DNA of 64,000 nt from Pannonibacter sp051860505 (GCF_051860505.1 NZ_JBHYDX010000029.1:1-64000); one strand, 5' to 3'. Shown: positions 41,673-52,686, counted from the first letter of the stretch. Notes: generated by a model not told the origin, from the sequence alone. Program-made: numbers and translations.

Positions 41673-42008
41673 TTGGGTATCAACTCCCCTTGCGCCCGAC
41701 AGAAACAGAGCGCGTCCACTCGAAATGAGGCGGGACGGAAGACGGCATGCGCCATCTGCCACTCCGGTCCCCGTCTGTTTAGCGTAGGATCGCACAGTGC
41801 AACACCCCCGATTCGGTGAGGCCTGTCATTTTGCGGAGCGTACCTCAGGCTTCGGCAAGGGAAGGGCCACGAGGTCGAAGCCAGGGGTGCTCAGGCCCAT
41901 CTTCAGGCTTGGACCAGACCTGAGCGAGAACACTGGTTTGACCTGAGCCGGACCTCGGCTGAAATCGGGCCAGCCAAGCTGGATAAAACAACCGGAGACG
42001 ATTGCGGC
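41673..42008. other. Intergenic region between fsa and priA
   Basis: No gene was recognised in these 336 bases. It must hold the divergent promoters of fsa and priA. A weak inverted repeat, GGCTTCG at 41848 and CGAAGCC at 41876, and several CAGG/CCTGAG words are present but give no clear element. Confidence 0.4.
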
Positions 42009-44204
42009 GTGCTGTTCGACGACCTGCCCGAAATGCGCGAGACCATCGCCAGTGTGCTGGTGCCTGTCGCTGTGCCGGAACCCTATACCTATCGCGTTCC
42101 GGCGGGCCAGACCGTGGTGCCGGGGACCATCGTGCGGGTGCCGCTGGGCCCGCGCGAGGTCATCGGCGCTGTCTGGGACACGCCGGCGGATGCGGCGATC
42201 AATCCCGCCAAGCTGAAACAGATCAGTCAGGTCTATGACTGTCCGCCGCTGACGGACGAATTGCGCCGTTTCATTGACTGGGTCGCCGCCTGGACCCTGG
42301 CTTCCCCCGGCATGGTGCTGCGCATGGTGCTGCGCTCGGAAGACGCGCTGGAGCGGGAAGCGCCAGTCCCCGGCCTGCGTCTGGTGCTGGATCGCCAGCC
42401 CGATCGCATGACCCCGGCAAGGGCGCGGGTGATCGATACCGCGAGCGAGGGCTTTGCCTGGACCCGCGCCGGCCTTGCCGCCACCGCCAGGGTCAGTTCC
42501 TCCGTCATCGACGGCCTGACGGCGCAAGGAGTGTTTGAACCCGTGTTCATGACGGCGACCCCGCTGCCACCAATGCCTGAGCCTGACTTCAACCCGCCGA
42601 ACCTGACGCCGATGCAGGCTGAGGTGGCGAGCGCGCTGGTGGCAAGCTTCGACAAGGGCGGCGTTGTTTCGCTCATTGACGGCGTCACCGGCTCGGGCAA
42701 GACCGAGGTCTATTTCGAGGCCGTCGCCGAAGCCGTCCGGCGCGGCCGGCAGGCGGTGGTGCTGGTGCCTGAAATCGGCCTGACGGAACAGTTCCTGCGC
42801 CGCTTCGAGACGCGCTTCGGCGTCGCGCCGGCCGAATGGCATTCGGAAATCACACCAAAGAAACGCGCGCGAGTCTGGCGCGGGGTTGCGAGCGGAGAGG
42901 TGCCGGTGGTGGTCGGGGCACGCTCGGCCCTCTTCCTGCCTTTCGCCGATCTGGGGCTCATCGTTGTCGACGAAGAGCATGACACGGCCTTCAAGCAGGA
43001 TGACCGGGTGTCCTACAATGCCCGCGACATGGCGGTGGTGCGCGGGCATCTGGCGCGGTTTCCGGTCGTCCTTGCCTCAGCAACGCCATCCGTGGAAAGC
43101 CGGGTCAATGCCGACGTCGGACGTTACCAGCGCCATGTGCTGCCGGAACGGGCCAGCGGCGCCAGCCTGCCAGACCTGTCGGTCATCGACATGCGCATCG
43201 AAGGGCCCGAACGTGGCCGCTGGATCGCGCCCGGCCTCATCATGGCGATGCGCGAGACATTGGCCCAGAAGGGCCAGTCGCTGCTGTTTCTCAACCGGCG
43301 TGGCTATGCTCCGCTGACACTCTGCCGGTCCTGCGGCCACCGGTTCCAGTGCAGCCAGTGCAGCGCCTGGCTGGTGGAGCACCGGATGAAGGGCAAGCTG
43401 ATCTGCCATCACTGCGGCCATAGCGAAGCGATTCCTCGGTCCTGTCCGGCCTGCGGCACCCAGGATGCGCTGGTCGCCTGCGGTCCGGGCGTCGAGCGTG
43501 TTGCAGAAGAGGTGGAGGGGCTGTTTCCGGAAGCTCGCGTCCTCGTCCTGTCCTCCGACCTCCTCGGCGGACCGGAGCGGCTGCGGCGGGAAATGAAGAT
43601 TGTCGAAGAAGGCGGGGCCGACATCGTCATCGGGACGCAGCTTGTCGCCAAGGGGCATAACTTTCCGCTGATGAAACTGGTGGGTGTCGTCGATGCCGAC
43701 CTGGGTCTGGCGCATGGCGACCCCCGTGCAGCGGAGCGGACATTCCAGTTGCTGGCGCAGGTCACGGGCCGGGCCGGGCGCGTGACGGGCGGCGGACGCG
43801 GCATATTGCAGAGCTATTCGCCGGACCATCCGGTGCTGCGGGCGCTGCTATCGGGCGATCGGGAGGCCTTCTACCGGGCAGAAATCGAAGCGCGCCGGGT
43901 GGCCGGGTTGCCGCCGTTCGGCCGCCTCGCCGCGCTGGTGATCTCGGGGCCGGAGAAAGCTGCGGCGGAAGCTTTCGCCCGTGCGGTCTCGCGCGTCGCC
44001 CCGCCAGACAGGAATGTCACGATCCTGGGCCCGGCCGAAGCGGCACTGGCGATGGTGCGCGGCCGCTACCGCTTCCGGCTCCTGGCGATGGCGCCGCGCC
44101 AGACCGATCTGCAGGCCTACCTGAGGCACTGGATGCGCCTAGCTCCGCCGGCGCGCGGGGGGCTGAAACTGCAAATCGACATCGATCCGCAGCAGTTTCT
44201 GTGA
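42009..44204 (+). CDS. priA: Primosomal replication restart helicase PriA
   Basis: A 731-residue 3'-5' helicase that reloads the replisome at stalled forks. The N-terminal DNA-binding domain includes PEPYTYRVPAGQTVVPGTIVRVPLGPREVIGAVW. Walker A is DGVTGSGKTEVY near residue 228, the DEEH box is IVVDEEHDTAFKQDD, the zinc-binding cysteines are in LCRSCGHRFQCSQC and CHHCGHSEAIPRSCPACG, and motif VI is QVTGRAGR. The start is taken as GTG 42009; a later in-frame start is possible because no ideal ribosome site precedes it. Confidence 0.95.
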   Translation: MLFDDLPEMRETIASVLVPVAVPEPYTYRVPAGQTVVPGTIVRVPLGPREVIGAVWDTPADAAINPAKLKQISQVYDCPPLTDELRRFIDWVAAWTLASPGMVLRMVLRSEDALEREAPVPGLRLVLDRQPDRMTPARARVIDTASEGFAWTRAGLAATARVSSSVIDGLTAQGVFEPVFMTATPLPPMPEPDFNPPNLTPMQAEVASALVASFDKGGVVSLIDGVTGSGKTEVYFEAVAEAVRRGRQAVVLVPEIGLTEQFLRRFETRFGVAPAEWHSEITPKKRARVWRGVASGEVPVVVGARSALFLPFADLGLIVVDEEHDTAFKQDDRVSYNARDMAVVRGHLARFPVVLASATPSVESRVNADVGRYQRHVLPERASGASLPDLSVIDMRIEGPERGRWIAPGLIMAMRETLAQKGQSLLFLNRRGYAPLTLCRSCGHRFQCSQCSAWLVEHRMKGKLICHHCGHSEAIPRSCPACGTQDALVACGPGVERVAEEVEGLFPEARVLVLSSDLLGGPERLRREMKIVEEGGADIVIGTQLVAKGHNFPLMKLVGVVDADLGLAHGDPRAAERTFQLLAQVTGRAGRVTGGGRGILQSYSPDHPVLRALLSGDREAFYRAEIEARRVAGLPPFGRLAALVISGPEKAAAEAFARAVSRVAPPDRNVTILGPAEAALAMVRGRYRFRLLAMAPRQTDLQAYLRHWMRLAPPARGGLKLQIDIDPQQFL

Positions 44205-44436
44205 CGGCATTTGTGACGGGGGCGAGCCGCTGCGGCAAGAATCCTTCGCAATTGCAGCGAATGTCCAGCCTTGTGAAGTTGCACACCCCGACAGCCTGTG
44301 TTATGCGAGGCGCGGCTTCTGGGGGCGCGGTTATGCCGTCAATCCAATTGACCCTGAAAACCCAATTAATTTCAAGGTTTTGCAGGCAGATAGTCTGCTG
44401 CGGTGCCTTGAAATTGTGTCAGAGAGCTCGGATCAG

Positions 44437-44996
44437 GTGACTGACAACACAACTCTCGTTTCCGGCGTGGCGAAGCGGTATGCCGCAGCCCTGCTCGAAC
44501 TTGCCGAAGACGGTGGCGCGACCGGCGAGGTCGAGCGTGACCTCGCAGCTTTTGATGCCATGTTGGCGGAAAGCGCGGATCTCGTTCGCCTTGTACGCAG
44601 CCCGGTGTTTACTGCCGACGAGCAGCTGGCGGCGCTTGATGCCCTGCTGTCGAAGGCAGGCATCTCTGGTCTGGCGGCCAACTTCGTCAAACTGGCGGCC
44701 AAGAACCGGCGCCTTTTCGTTCTTCCCGACATGATCAAGGCCTTCCGTGCCCTGCTGGCTGAAAAGCGCGGCGAGGCAACGGCAGAGGTCCTGTCCGCAG
44801 CCCCGCTGTCGGACGCCCATGTCGCGGCGCTCAAGGAGGCGATTTCCGCCTCCACGGGCAAGAAGATCAACATCGCCGCACGCGTCGATCCAGCCCTCAT
44901 TGGCGGTCTTATCGTCAAGGTCGGCAGCCGGATGATCGATACGTCGCTGCGCACCAAGCTCAATTCTCTTAAGTTCGCAATGAAAGAGGTCGGCTG

Positions 44997-44997
<1 letters not shown>
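44437..44997 (+). CDS. atpH: F1 ATP synthase subunit delta
   Basis: A 186-residue stator subunit joining F1 to the peripheral stalk. It opens SGVAKRYAAALLELAED and ends with the family signature AARVDPALIGGLIVKVGSRMIDTSLRTKLNSLK. The start is GTG 44437, read as Met, with TCAGG upstream; the frame is open to 44380. It is the first gene of atpHAGDC, with the promoter somewhere in 44205-44436 where TTGACC at 44348 is a possible -35. F0 genes are elsewhere, as usual in alphaproteobacteria. Confidence 0.95.
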
Positions 44998-46526
<1,529 letters not shown>

Positions 46527-46562
46527 TCCCGGAACGCTGTCTGAGAAGGAGCGGGGGCGGCC

Positions 46563-47441
46563 ATGCCGAGCCTGAAGGACCTACGAAACCGCATCGCCTC
46601 GGTCAAGGCGACGCAGAAGATCACCAAGGCCATGAAAATGGTGGCCGCGGCGAAGCTGCGTCGCGCCCAGGAAGCTGCGGAGGCTGCCCGGCCCTATGCG
46701 GAACGCATGGACCAGGTGCTGGCCAATATCGCCGTCGCCTTCGAAGGCCGCGACGATGCGCCGAAGCTGATGTCCGGCACGGGGCGCGATCAGGTACATC
46801 TCCTGATCGTCGCCACGGCCGAGCGCGGCCTGTGCGGTGGCTTCAATTCGTCGATCGCCAAGCTGGCGCGCGAGCGCGCCCGCAGCCTGATTGCCCAGGG
46901 CAAGGAGGTGAAAATCCTCTGCGTCGGCAAGAAGGGCTATGACGCGATCAAGCGTGAGTTCGGCAAGCTCGTGCTGCGCACGATCGAACTGCGCGGCGTG
47001 AAGTCGATTGGCTATGCCAATGCCGCCGAAGTGGCCGATCTGGTCCTGTCCATGTATGACAAGGATCAGTTTGACGTCTGCACCCTGATGTATGCCGAGT
47101 TCAAGTCGGTCATCAGCCAGGTGCCGACGGCTCTGCAGATCATTCCGGCCAAGCTGCCGGAAGGCAAGGTGTCCACTGACGCTGCGCAGATCTACGAGTA
47201 CGAGCCGGACGAGGCCGAAATTCTGACCGATATCCTGCCCCGCAACATCGCGGTGCAGATCTTCCGTGCGCTCCTTGAGAACGCCGCGTCGGAGCAGGGC
47301 GCCCGCATGTCCGCCATGGACAACGCGACCCGCAACGCCGGTGACATGATCAAGAAACTGACCTTGAAGTACAACCGTCAGCGTCAGGCTCAGATCACCA
47401 AGGAACTGATTGAAATCATCTCGGGCGCAGAGGCGCTCTGA
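46563..47441 (+). CDS. atpG: F1 ATP synthase subunit gamma
   Basis: A 292-residue central rotor shaft. The N-terminal helix MPSLKDLRNRIASVKATQKITKAMKMVAAAKLRRAQ and C-terminal helix ASEQGARMSAMDNATRNAGDMIKKLTLKYNRQRQAQITKEL form the coiled coil; TAERGLCGGFNSSIAK is also conserved. It is 36 bases after atpA and 19 before atpD. Confidence 0.97.
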   Translation: MPSLKDLRNRIASVKATQKITKAMKMVAAAKLRRAQEAAEAARPYAERMDQVLANIAVAFEGRDDAPKLMSGTGRDQVHLLIVATAERGLCGGFNSSIAKLARERARSLIAQGKEVKILCVGKKGYDAIKREFGKLVLRTIELRGVKSIGYANAAEVADLVLSMYDKDQFDVCTLMYAEFKSVISQVPTALQIIPAKLPEGKVSTDAAQIYEYEPDEAEILTDILPRNIAVQIFRALLENAASEQGARMSAMDNATRNAGDMIKKLTLKYNRQRQAQITKELIEIISGAEAL

Positions 47442-47460
47442 CCGGATCGAGGATTGAGGG

Positions 47461-48885
47461 ATGGCTGACACCAAAGTCGGACAGATTACCCAGGTCATCG
47501 GCGCCGTGGTCGACGTCAAGTTCGACGGCCACCTGCCGCAGATTCTGAACAGCCTGGAAACTGAGAACCAGGGCGCCCGTCTGGTGCTCGAAGTTGCCCA
47601 GCATCTTGGCGAAAACACCGTGCGCACCATCGCCATGGACTCGACCGAAGGTCTGGTCCGCGGTCAGAAGGTGACCGACACCGGCGGTTCCATCGCGGTT
47701 CCGGTCGGCGCCGGCACGCTTGGCCGCATCATGAACGTGATCGGCGAGCCGGTGGACGAAGCCGGACCGATCGTGCACGACACCAAGCGCGGCATCCACC
47801 AGGAAGCTCCGTCCTTCGTCGAACAGTCGACGGAAGCCGAGATCCTGGTCACCGGCATCAAGGTCGTGGACCTTCTGGCTCCTTACGCCAAGGGCGGCAA
47901 GATCGGCCTGTTCGGCGGCGCCGGCGTGGGCAAGACCGTTCTGATCATGGAACTGATCAACAACGTCGCAAAGGCACACGGTGGTTACTCCGTGTTTGCA
48001 GGCGTCGGCGAGCGCACCCGTGAAGGCAACGACCTTTACTGGGAAATGATCGAGTCCGGCGTGAACAAGGAAGGCGGCGGCGAAGGCTCCAAGGCCGCGC
48101 TTGTTTACGGCCAGATGAACGAGCCCCCCGGTGCGCGCGCCCGCGTTGCGCTGACCGGTCTGACCGTTGCCGAGCACTTCCGCGACCAGGGCCAGGACGT
48201 TCTGTTCTTCGTCGACAACATCTTCCGCTTCACCCAGGCGGGTTCGGAAGTGTCGGCTCTGCTCGGCCGTATCCCGTCGGCCGTGGGTTACCAGCCGACG
48301 CTGGCGACCGACATGGGCACGATGCAGGAACGCATCACCACCACCACCAAGGGTTCGATCACCTCGGTGCAGGCCGTTTACGTGCCCGCCGACGACTTGA
48401 CCGACCCGGCGCCGGCTTCGACCTTCGCCCACCTCGACGCAACGACGGTTCTGAACCGTTCGATCGCCGAAAAGGGCATCTACCCGGCCGTGGATCCGCT
48501 GGACTCCACCTCGCGCATGCTTGACGCCCGCATCATTGGCGACGAGCACTACAACGTCGCGCGTCAGGTTCAGCAGACCCTGCAGCGCTACAAGGCCCTG
48601 CAGGACATCATCGCGATCCTGGGCATGGACGAACTGTCCGAAGAGGACAAGCTCACCGTGGCCCGCGCCCGCAAGATCGAGCGCTTCCTGTCGCAGCCGT
48701 TCTTCGTCGCAGAAGTCTTCACCGGTTCGCCGGGCAAGCTCGTCGCCCTCGAAGACACGATCAAGGGCTTCAAGGGCCTGGTCAGCGGCGACTATGATCA
48801 CCTGCCGGAAGCTGCCTTCTACATGGTCGGCAACATCCAGGAAGCGATCGAGAAGGCTCAGCGCCTGGCTGCCGAAGCCGCGTGA
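47461..48885 (+). CDS. atpD: F1 ATP synthase subunit beta
   Basis: A 474-residue catalytic subunit. Walker A GLFGGAGVGKTVLIMELI near residue 155, the catalytic Glu in GVGERTREGNDLY, Walker B DVLFFVDNIFRFTQAGSEVSALLGRIPSAVGYQPTL, and the DELSEED-like segment (MDELSEEDKLTV) that transmits torque to gamma are all seen. Confidence 0.98.
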   Translation: MADTKVGQITQVIGAVVDVKFDGHLPQILNSLETENQGARLVLEVAQHLGENTVRTIAMDSTEGLVRGQKVTDTGGSIAVPVGAGTLGRIMNVIGEPVDEAGPIVHDTKRGIHQEAPSFVEQSTEAEILVTGIKVVDLLAPYAKGGKIGLFGGAGVGKTVLIMELINNVAKAHGGYSVFAGVGERTREGNDLYWEMIESGVNKEGGGEGSKAALVYGQMNEPPGARARVALTGLTVAEHFRDQGQDVLFFVDNIFRFTQAGSEVSALLGRIPSAVGYQPTLATDMGTMQERITTTTKGSITSVQAVYVPADDLTDPAPASTFAHLDATTVLNRSIAEKGIYPAVDPLDSTSRMLDARIIGDEHYNVARQVQQTLQRYKALQDIIAILGMDELSEEDKLTVARARKIERFLSQPFFVAEVFTGSPGKLVALEDTIKGFKGLVSGDYDHLPEAAFYMVGNIQEAIEKAQRLAAEAA

Positions 48886-48992
48886 TGCAACAGGCCGCCG
48901 GGCGACCGGCGGTCTGCTCAACCGGGGCGCGGCCGCCGCGCCTCGTTTAACGATCCGATTGCCAGCCAGTCGACCAGTAAAGGACTTGCCAG

Positions 48993-49400
48993 ATGGCACA
49001 GCCATTCCAGTTCGAGCTTGTCTCGCCCGAGCGCCTTCTCCTGTCGGAAAAGGTTCTTGAGGTCACCGTGCCGGGCAGCGAAGGCGAGTTCGGCGTCCTC
49101 AAGGATCACAGCCCGTTCATGTCCACCATCCGTCCCGGCCTCCTGAAGGTGCGCAAGGATGGCGGCCAGGTCCTCGAATTCTTTGTCCGGGGCGGCTTCG
49201 CTGATGTCAACGACCGCGGTCTTACCGTGCTTGCCGAAATGGCGATCCCGGTGACCGAGTTGAAGGCGGATGTCCTGGCGCAACACGTCAAGAACGCCGA
49301 GGAAGACGTCGCCGATGCGCGCGATGACGCCAGCCGGCTGAAGGCCGAGACGCTGTTGAGCCAGCTCCGCGAGATCCAGTCCGCCCTCAAGGCCGCCTGA
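48993..49400 (+). CDS. atpC: F1 ATP synthase subunit epsilon
   Basis: A 135-residue subunit. The N-terminal beta-barrel has FQFELVSPERLLLSEKVLEVTVPGSEGEFGVLKDHSPF and FVRGGFADV; the C-terminal helical part VKNAEEDVADARDDASRLKAETLLSQL is shorter and lower in basic residues than in E. coli. It ends the operon and is followed by a terminator. Confidence 0.95.
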   Translation: MAQPFQFELVSPERLLLSEKVLEVTVPGSEGEFGVLKDHSPFMSTIRPGLLKVRKDGGQVLEFFVRGGFADVNDRGLTVLAEMAIPVTELKADVLAQHVKNAEEDVADARDDASRLKAETLLSQLREIQSALKAA

Positions 49401-49430
49401 TCCGACGCGTCCCACACACTGTCAAGGTTT

Positions 49431-49466
49431 AAGGGCAGGACCGAAAGGTTCCTGCCCTTTGCTTTT
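49431..49466 (+). terminator. Terminator of atpHAGDC
   Basis: AAGGGCAGGA pairs with TCCTGCCCTT around an ACCGAAAGGT-type loop and is followed by TGCTTTTG. Confidence 0.8.
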
Positions 49467-49497
49467 GCAGCGTCCGCCGCGCCAAACTCAGCTCAAC

Positions 49498-49528
49498 AAA
49501 AAAGCCCGGGCTTTCGCTCCGGACTTCT
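49498..49528 (-). terminator. Terminator of the GcrA-like gene
   Basis: On the minus strand AAGTCCGG pairs with CCGGGCTT (one G-T pair) around the loop and is followed by TTTTTTG. It lies 40 bases after the stop codon at 49568. Confidence 0.7.
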
Positions 49529-49567
49529 TTGCACGCGATGGGGCCACGTGCGCCGCTTGTGTTTTTA

Positions 49568-49771
49568 TTAGGCGGCGATTCGCTTGAAGCTTGCCGAGTT
49601 GTTTGCCGGCTTGGAGCGGCGACGCTCTTCCGGCGGCATGTAGACGAGCGCACGGTGATCGGTGCAGTAAGACACACCCGCATCAACGCGCTGGTTGCAC
49701 GGGAACGTGTAGTTGCCGGTATCGCCTTCTGCCCATTTGCAGCGGCCCGGACGGGGCAAGCTCAGATCCAT
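49568..49771 (-). CDS. GcrA-like C-terminal domain mini-protein
   Basis: A 67-residue protein. Residues 9-45 (GRCKWAEGDTGNYTFPCNQ, then GVSYCTDHRALVYMPPEERR) match the C-terminal Cys/His module of GcrA-family cell-cycle regulators, with Cys11, Cys25, Cys36 and His39 as probable zinc ligands. The N-terminal DNA-binding helix-turn-helix of GcrA is missing. ATG 49771 is chosen because GAGG sits six bases upstream; the frame is open to 49957 but that part has no GcrA similarity. It is convergent with the ATP synthase operon. It may bind sigma70 as GcrA does, or be unrelated. Confidence 0.72.
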   Translation of the reverse strand: MDLSLPRPGRCKWAEGDTGNYTFPCNQRVDAGVSYCTDHRALVYMPPEERRRSKPANNSASFKRIAA

Positions 49772-50013
49772 GGTCATCCTCATGTCGGTCTGTGACAGGA
49801 AAGCGCAAAAAGCCGGCCGTTGGCCCGGGGTCTCCGGGACGGCCATGCGTGCGCACCTGTCTATGAAATCCTGGTTGCTGTAACGCGAGGCGCGGGCGAG
49901 CCCGGCCTGCCGCGTGGCAACGCGAGTGGTGCATACATAAGCACCCAGATGCTGCAACGCAACTCTTTTGACGGCATAAGAGCTGCGCAGAAATCACATG
50001 GCTTTGCCAAAGG

Positions 50014-51624
50014 TTAACTGATGTTTATTTCCCCGCCGGCCGCCGCCAGTGCTTCCCGGGTGTCGAGGTCGAGCCGGGCGGCTCCTCCAAGTTCCACCTC
50101 TACCACGGTCTCGGCTTCGCGGGCGATCAGGTGCCTTGCGCCGATGTCACCTTCAAGTGCTTTCAGCGCGTCGAGAAAGACCGCGTCGAACAGAACCGGA
50201 TTGCCGCGCTTTCCCTCGGCGGTGGCGATAACGATGAGGTGACGCCTGTCCCGATCATGCGCGGCAATCAGTTTGTCCACCATTGCAGCCGTGACGCCGG
50301 GCATATCGCCCAAAAGAATGACGACCCCATCGAGGTCAACCGGCAGCGCCAGCAGTCCTGTCCGGATGGAACTCGCCATGCCGGAGGCAAAATCCGGATT
50401 ATGGGCAATCCCGACCGCCCGCCCCGTCGCTTCGGCTGCCACGACATCGGCCATATGACCGGTGACGAGCACAACATCGGAAACGCAGCTGTTGCAGGCC
50501 GCATCGAGGGCATGGGCGACAAGGCTCTGGCCACCCAGTCTTGCGAGCAGCTTGTTGCCGCCTTCCATCCGGCTGGAGCGCCCGGCGGCAAGGATCAGCG
50601 CGCCATAGCGCCGCTTCCGGCGAGGAGTGGCCGGCTCACGCAGCTGCGGCCGGGATGTGATTTCCATCAGCAGGCCTCCAACGCCCAGCGCGGTGATATC
50701 ATCGGCGGTGACGGGGATGTCGGCAAGCAAGCGCTGCAGCACCCAGTCGAAGCCGTTCTCCTTGGGGCTGCGGGCGCAGCCCGGTGCGCCGATGACCGGC
50801 ACGCCGGCGACGTCGCCCAGCAGCAGCAGATTGCCGGGATCGACCGGCATGCCGAAGTGCCGGACCGATCCACCGGCAAGCCGGATGGCTTCAGGCAGCA
50901 CATCCCCCTGGTCAACGACTGCCGATGCGCCGAAAAGGATCACCAGACCTGCGCCCTGGTCGAGAAGCTCCCGCAAGGCAGCAGCGACGGTATGAGCTGC
51001 ATGTTCTGTCCTGATTTCGGGCAGCAACAGGCTGCCGGACGGCGCCAGGCGCTGCTGCACGACGCGGCGCGTCTTGTCCATGGTGACCGTCTTGAGTTGC
51101 GGCAGCCGCGTTGCCACTAAACCCACCGGGCGCGGCCGGTAAGGGGCAATGCGCACCGCAGCGCGCGCCGCCGCATCAGCGACGGCTACGGACTGGCCCG
51201 GTACAGCAAAGGGAATGATCTTTACGGTGGCGACCATGCGTCCAGCCTCAACGGCGGTCAGGTCCGGCAGGGTGGCAAGGGTGATTGCCGGATCGATCCG
51301 GTTGAAGCGATGGATCGCCGCCACGTCGAGCTGCAACACGCCATTGGCTTCGGCATAGAGATTGACCCGGCCCGTGAAGGGCGCGTCGGTGGTGATGGCC
51401 GGCCCGGCGACGGCACTTGCAAGCTGCCGGGCCGCGTCATCTTCGGAGACATCGCCTGGTTCAAGCCGCGCAACGATGAGGGACGTGAGCCCGGTCTCAG
51501 CCAGCCTGGCGACATCGTCAGACGTCAGGGTGTGACCTTTTTTCAGCACCCGCTCCCCGGCGTGCTGGCTGTGGGCGAGCAGGGCGCCGACGGCCTCGGC
51601 AAGGGAAACCGGACCAAAGCGCAT
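50014..51624 (-). CDS. MoeA/MobA-like fusion: molybdopterin-binding plus NTP-transferase protein
   Basis: A 536-residue fusion. Residues 1-340 contain a molybdopterin-binding MoaB/MoeA-type domain (GAGLVILFGASAVVDQGDVLPEAI, then GVPVIGAPGCARSPKENGFDWVLQRL). From about 345 comes a MobA/MocA-like nucleotidyltransferase domain: YGALILAAGRSSRMEGGNKLLARLGG, ILLGDMPGVTAAM, and GKRGNPVLF. Such fusions make cytidylylated molybdenum cofactor (MCD) for xanthine-oxidase-type enzymes. It overlaps the XdhC gene by one base and is the last gene of a three-gene unit. No MCD enzyme genes are in the window. Confidence 0.9.
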   Translation of the reverse strand: MRFGPVSLAEAVGALLAHSQHAGERVLKKGHTLTSDDVARLAETGLTSLIVARLEPGDVSEDDAARQLASAVAGPAITTDAPFTGRVNLYAEANGVLQLDVAAIHRFNRIDPAITLATLPDLTAVEAGRMVATVKIIPFAVPGQSVAVADAAARAAVRIAPYRPRPVGLVATRLPQLKTVTMDKTRRVVQQRLAPSGSLLLPEIRTEHAAHTVAAALRELLDQGAGLVILFGASAVVDQGDVLPEAIRLAGGSVRHFGMPVDPGNLLLLGDVAGVPVIGAPGCARSPKENGFDWVLQRLLADIPVTADDITALGVGGLLMEITSRPQLREPATPRRKRRYGALILAAGRSSRMEGGNKLLARLGGQSLVAHALDAACNSCVSDVVLVTGHMADVVAAEATGRAVGIAHNPDFASGMASSIRTGLLALPVDLDGVVILLGDMPGVTAAMVDKLIAAHDRDRRHLIVIATAEGKRGNPVLFDAVFLDALKALEGDIGARHLIAREAETVVEVELGGAARLDLDTREALAAAGGEINIS

Positions 51625-52340
51625 CAGAGGGTCACCGGGTTGTTAGACCGGGCTTCCGTTTTCTGGCGCAGGGCGGCGATAATTTCAGCCAGAACGGCAA
51701 CCGCGATCTCTGCCGGGGAGGACGCGCCGATGCTGAGGCCGATCGGAGCTTTTATGCGGGCAATGTCTGCCTCGCCAAGGCCGGCAGCCAGCAGGCGCTC
51801 GGCCCGCCTGGCGTGGGTCTTCCGGCTGCCAAGCGCTCCGACATAGAAACACCCGGCGCGCAGAGCCTCGATCAAGGGGTAGTCGTCGATCTTCGGGTCA
51901 TGTGTGACGGCTGCAACGGCGGTATAGGCGTCAAGTGGGGCGGTCGCTAGCGCATCCTGCGGCCAATCCGGCTTCAAGACCTGCGCTGGAAAGCGCTCCT
52001 CACTGGCAAAGGCAGTTCTCGGATCGATGACCGTGACATCGAAGCCGGCGATCTCGGCCATCGGCAGCAGCGCCTGCGAGATATGGACAGCGCCGATGAT
52101 GACGAGCCGTGGCGAGGGGACCGAGACCGTCAGGAACGCGGCGCGGCCGTCCGGGGCCTCGACCTGACCGGACGCCCCGCTGCGAAAGCGCTTTTCTAAT
52201 TCAAGATACAGCGGGTCATCGGCAGACAGGGTTGACGAGCGGACGAGGCGCTGGCCGCCATCCTGCAGATCGGTCACAAGGATCGCGGCCTGCCGCCGGG
52301 CCCTTGCGTCATTCAGCGCGGAAAGGAGGTCAAGCCGCAT
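51624..52340 (-). CDS. XdhC family protein, C-terminal (Rossmann) domain type
   Basis: A 238-residue protein of the XdhC/CoxI C-terminal type, whose Rossmann segment is PRLVIIGAVHISQALLPMAEIAGFDVTVIDPR, then VAAVTHDPKIDDYPLIEALRAGCFYVGALGSRKTHARR and IKAPIGLSIGASSPAEIAVAVLAEI. XdhC proteins bind molybdenum cofactor, promote sulfuration and insert it into the apoenzyme. The N-terminal XdhC module is a separate gene upstream, overlapping it by 11 bases. Confidence 0.9.
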   Translation of the reverse strand: MRLDLLSALNDARARRQAAILVTDLQDGGQRLVRSSTLSADDPLYLELEKRFRSGASGQVEAPDGRAAFLTVSVPSPRLVIIGAVHISQALLPMAEIAGFDVTVIDPRTAFASEERFPAQVLKPDWPQDALATAPLDAYTAVAAVTHDPKIDDYPLIEALRAGCFYVGALGSRKTHARRAERLLAAGLGEADIARIKAPIGLSIGASSPAEIAVAVLAEIIAALRQKTEARSNNPVTL

Positions 52341-52686
52341 CGGTCACGGGCTCCACATAGACGCGAATGCGGCCGCCACAGGACAGGCCGACGCGCCAGG
52401 CGGTTTCATCGGCAACGCCGAACTCGAGTACGGTTGGCTTGCCGCTGGCGATGACATCTGCCGCTTCGCTGACGACGGCGCCTTCGACGCAGCCGCCCGA
52501 AACCGATCCTTCGAAGTTGCCATCGGCATCGATGACGAGATGCGAGCCAACCGGACGCGGGGCAGAGCCCCAGGTTTCGACAACGGTTGCCACGGCCACC
52601 TTGCGCCCGGACCGAGCCCAGCGTTCCGCAATGGCGAGAACATCGGCGCCGGTGTTTCCAGCGTTGCTCTGGTTCTCCTGCTGCAT
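52330..52686 (-). CDS. XdhC N-terminal domain protein
   Basis: A 118-residue protein with the XdhC N-terminal module: ADVLAIAERWARSGRKVAVATVVETWGSAPRPVGSHLVI, then FEGSVSGGCVEGAVV with the conserved Cys and LSCGGRIRVYVEPV. ATG 52686 is chosen because GGGAGG lies eight bases upstream; the open frame beyond is not conserved. It starts the three-gene cofactor unit. Normally both XdhC modules are in one protein, so this is a split pair likely to work together. Confidence 0.88.
   Translation of the reverse strand: MQQENQSNAGNTGADVLAIAERWARSGRKVAVATVVETWGSAPRPVGSHLVIDADGNFEGSVSGGCVEGAVVSEAADVIASGKPTVLEFGVADETAWRVGLSCGGRIRVYVEPVTDAA

Noticed and set aside
49772..49957. N-terminal extension of the GcrA-like protein
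   Set aside because: The extra 62 codons have no GcrA helix-turn-helix pattern, and a well-spaced ribosome site marks the shorter start.
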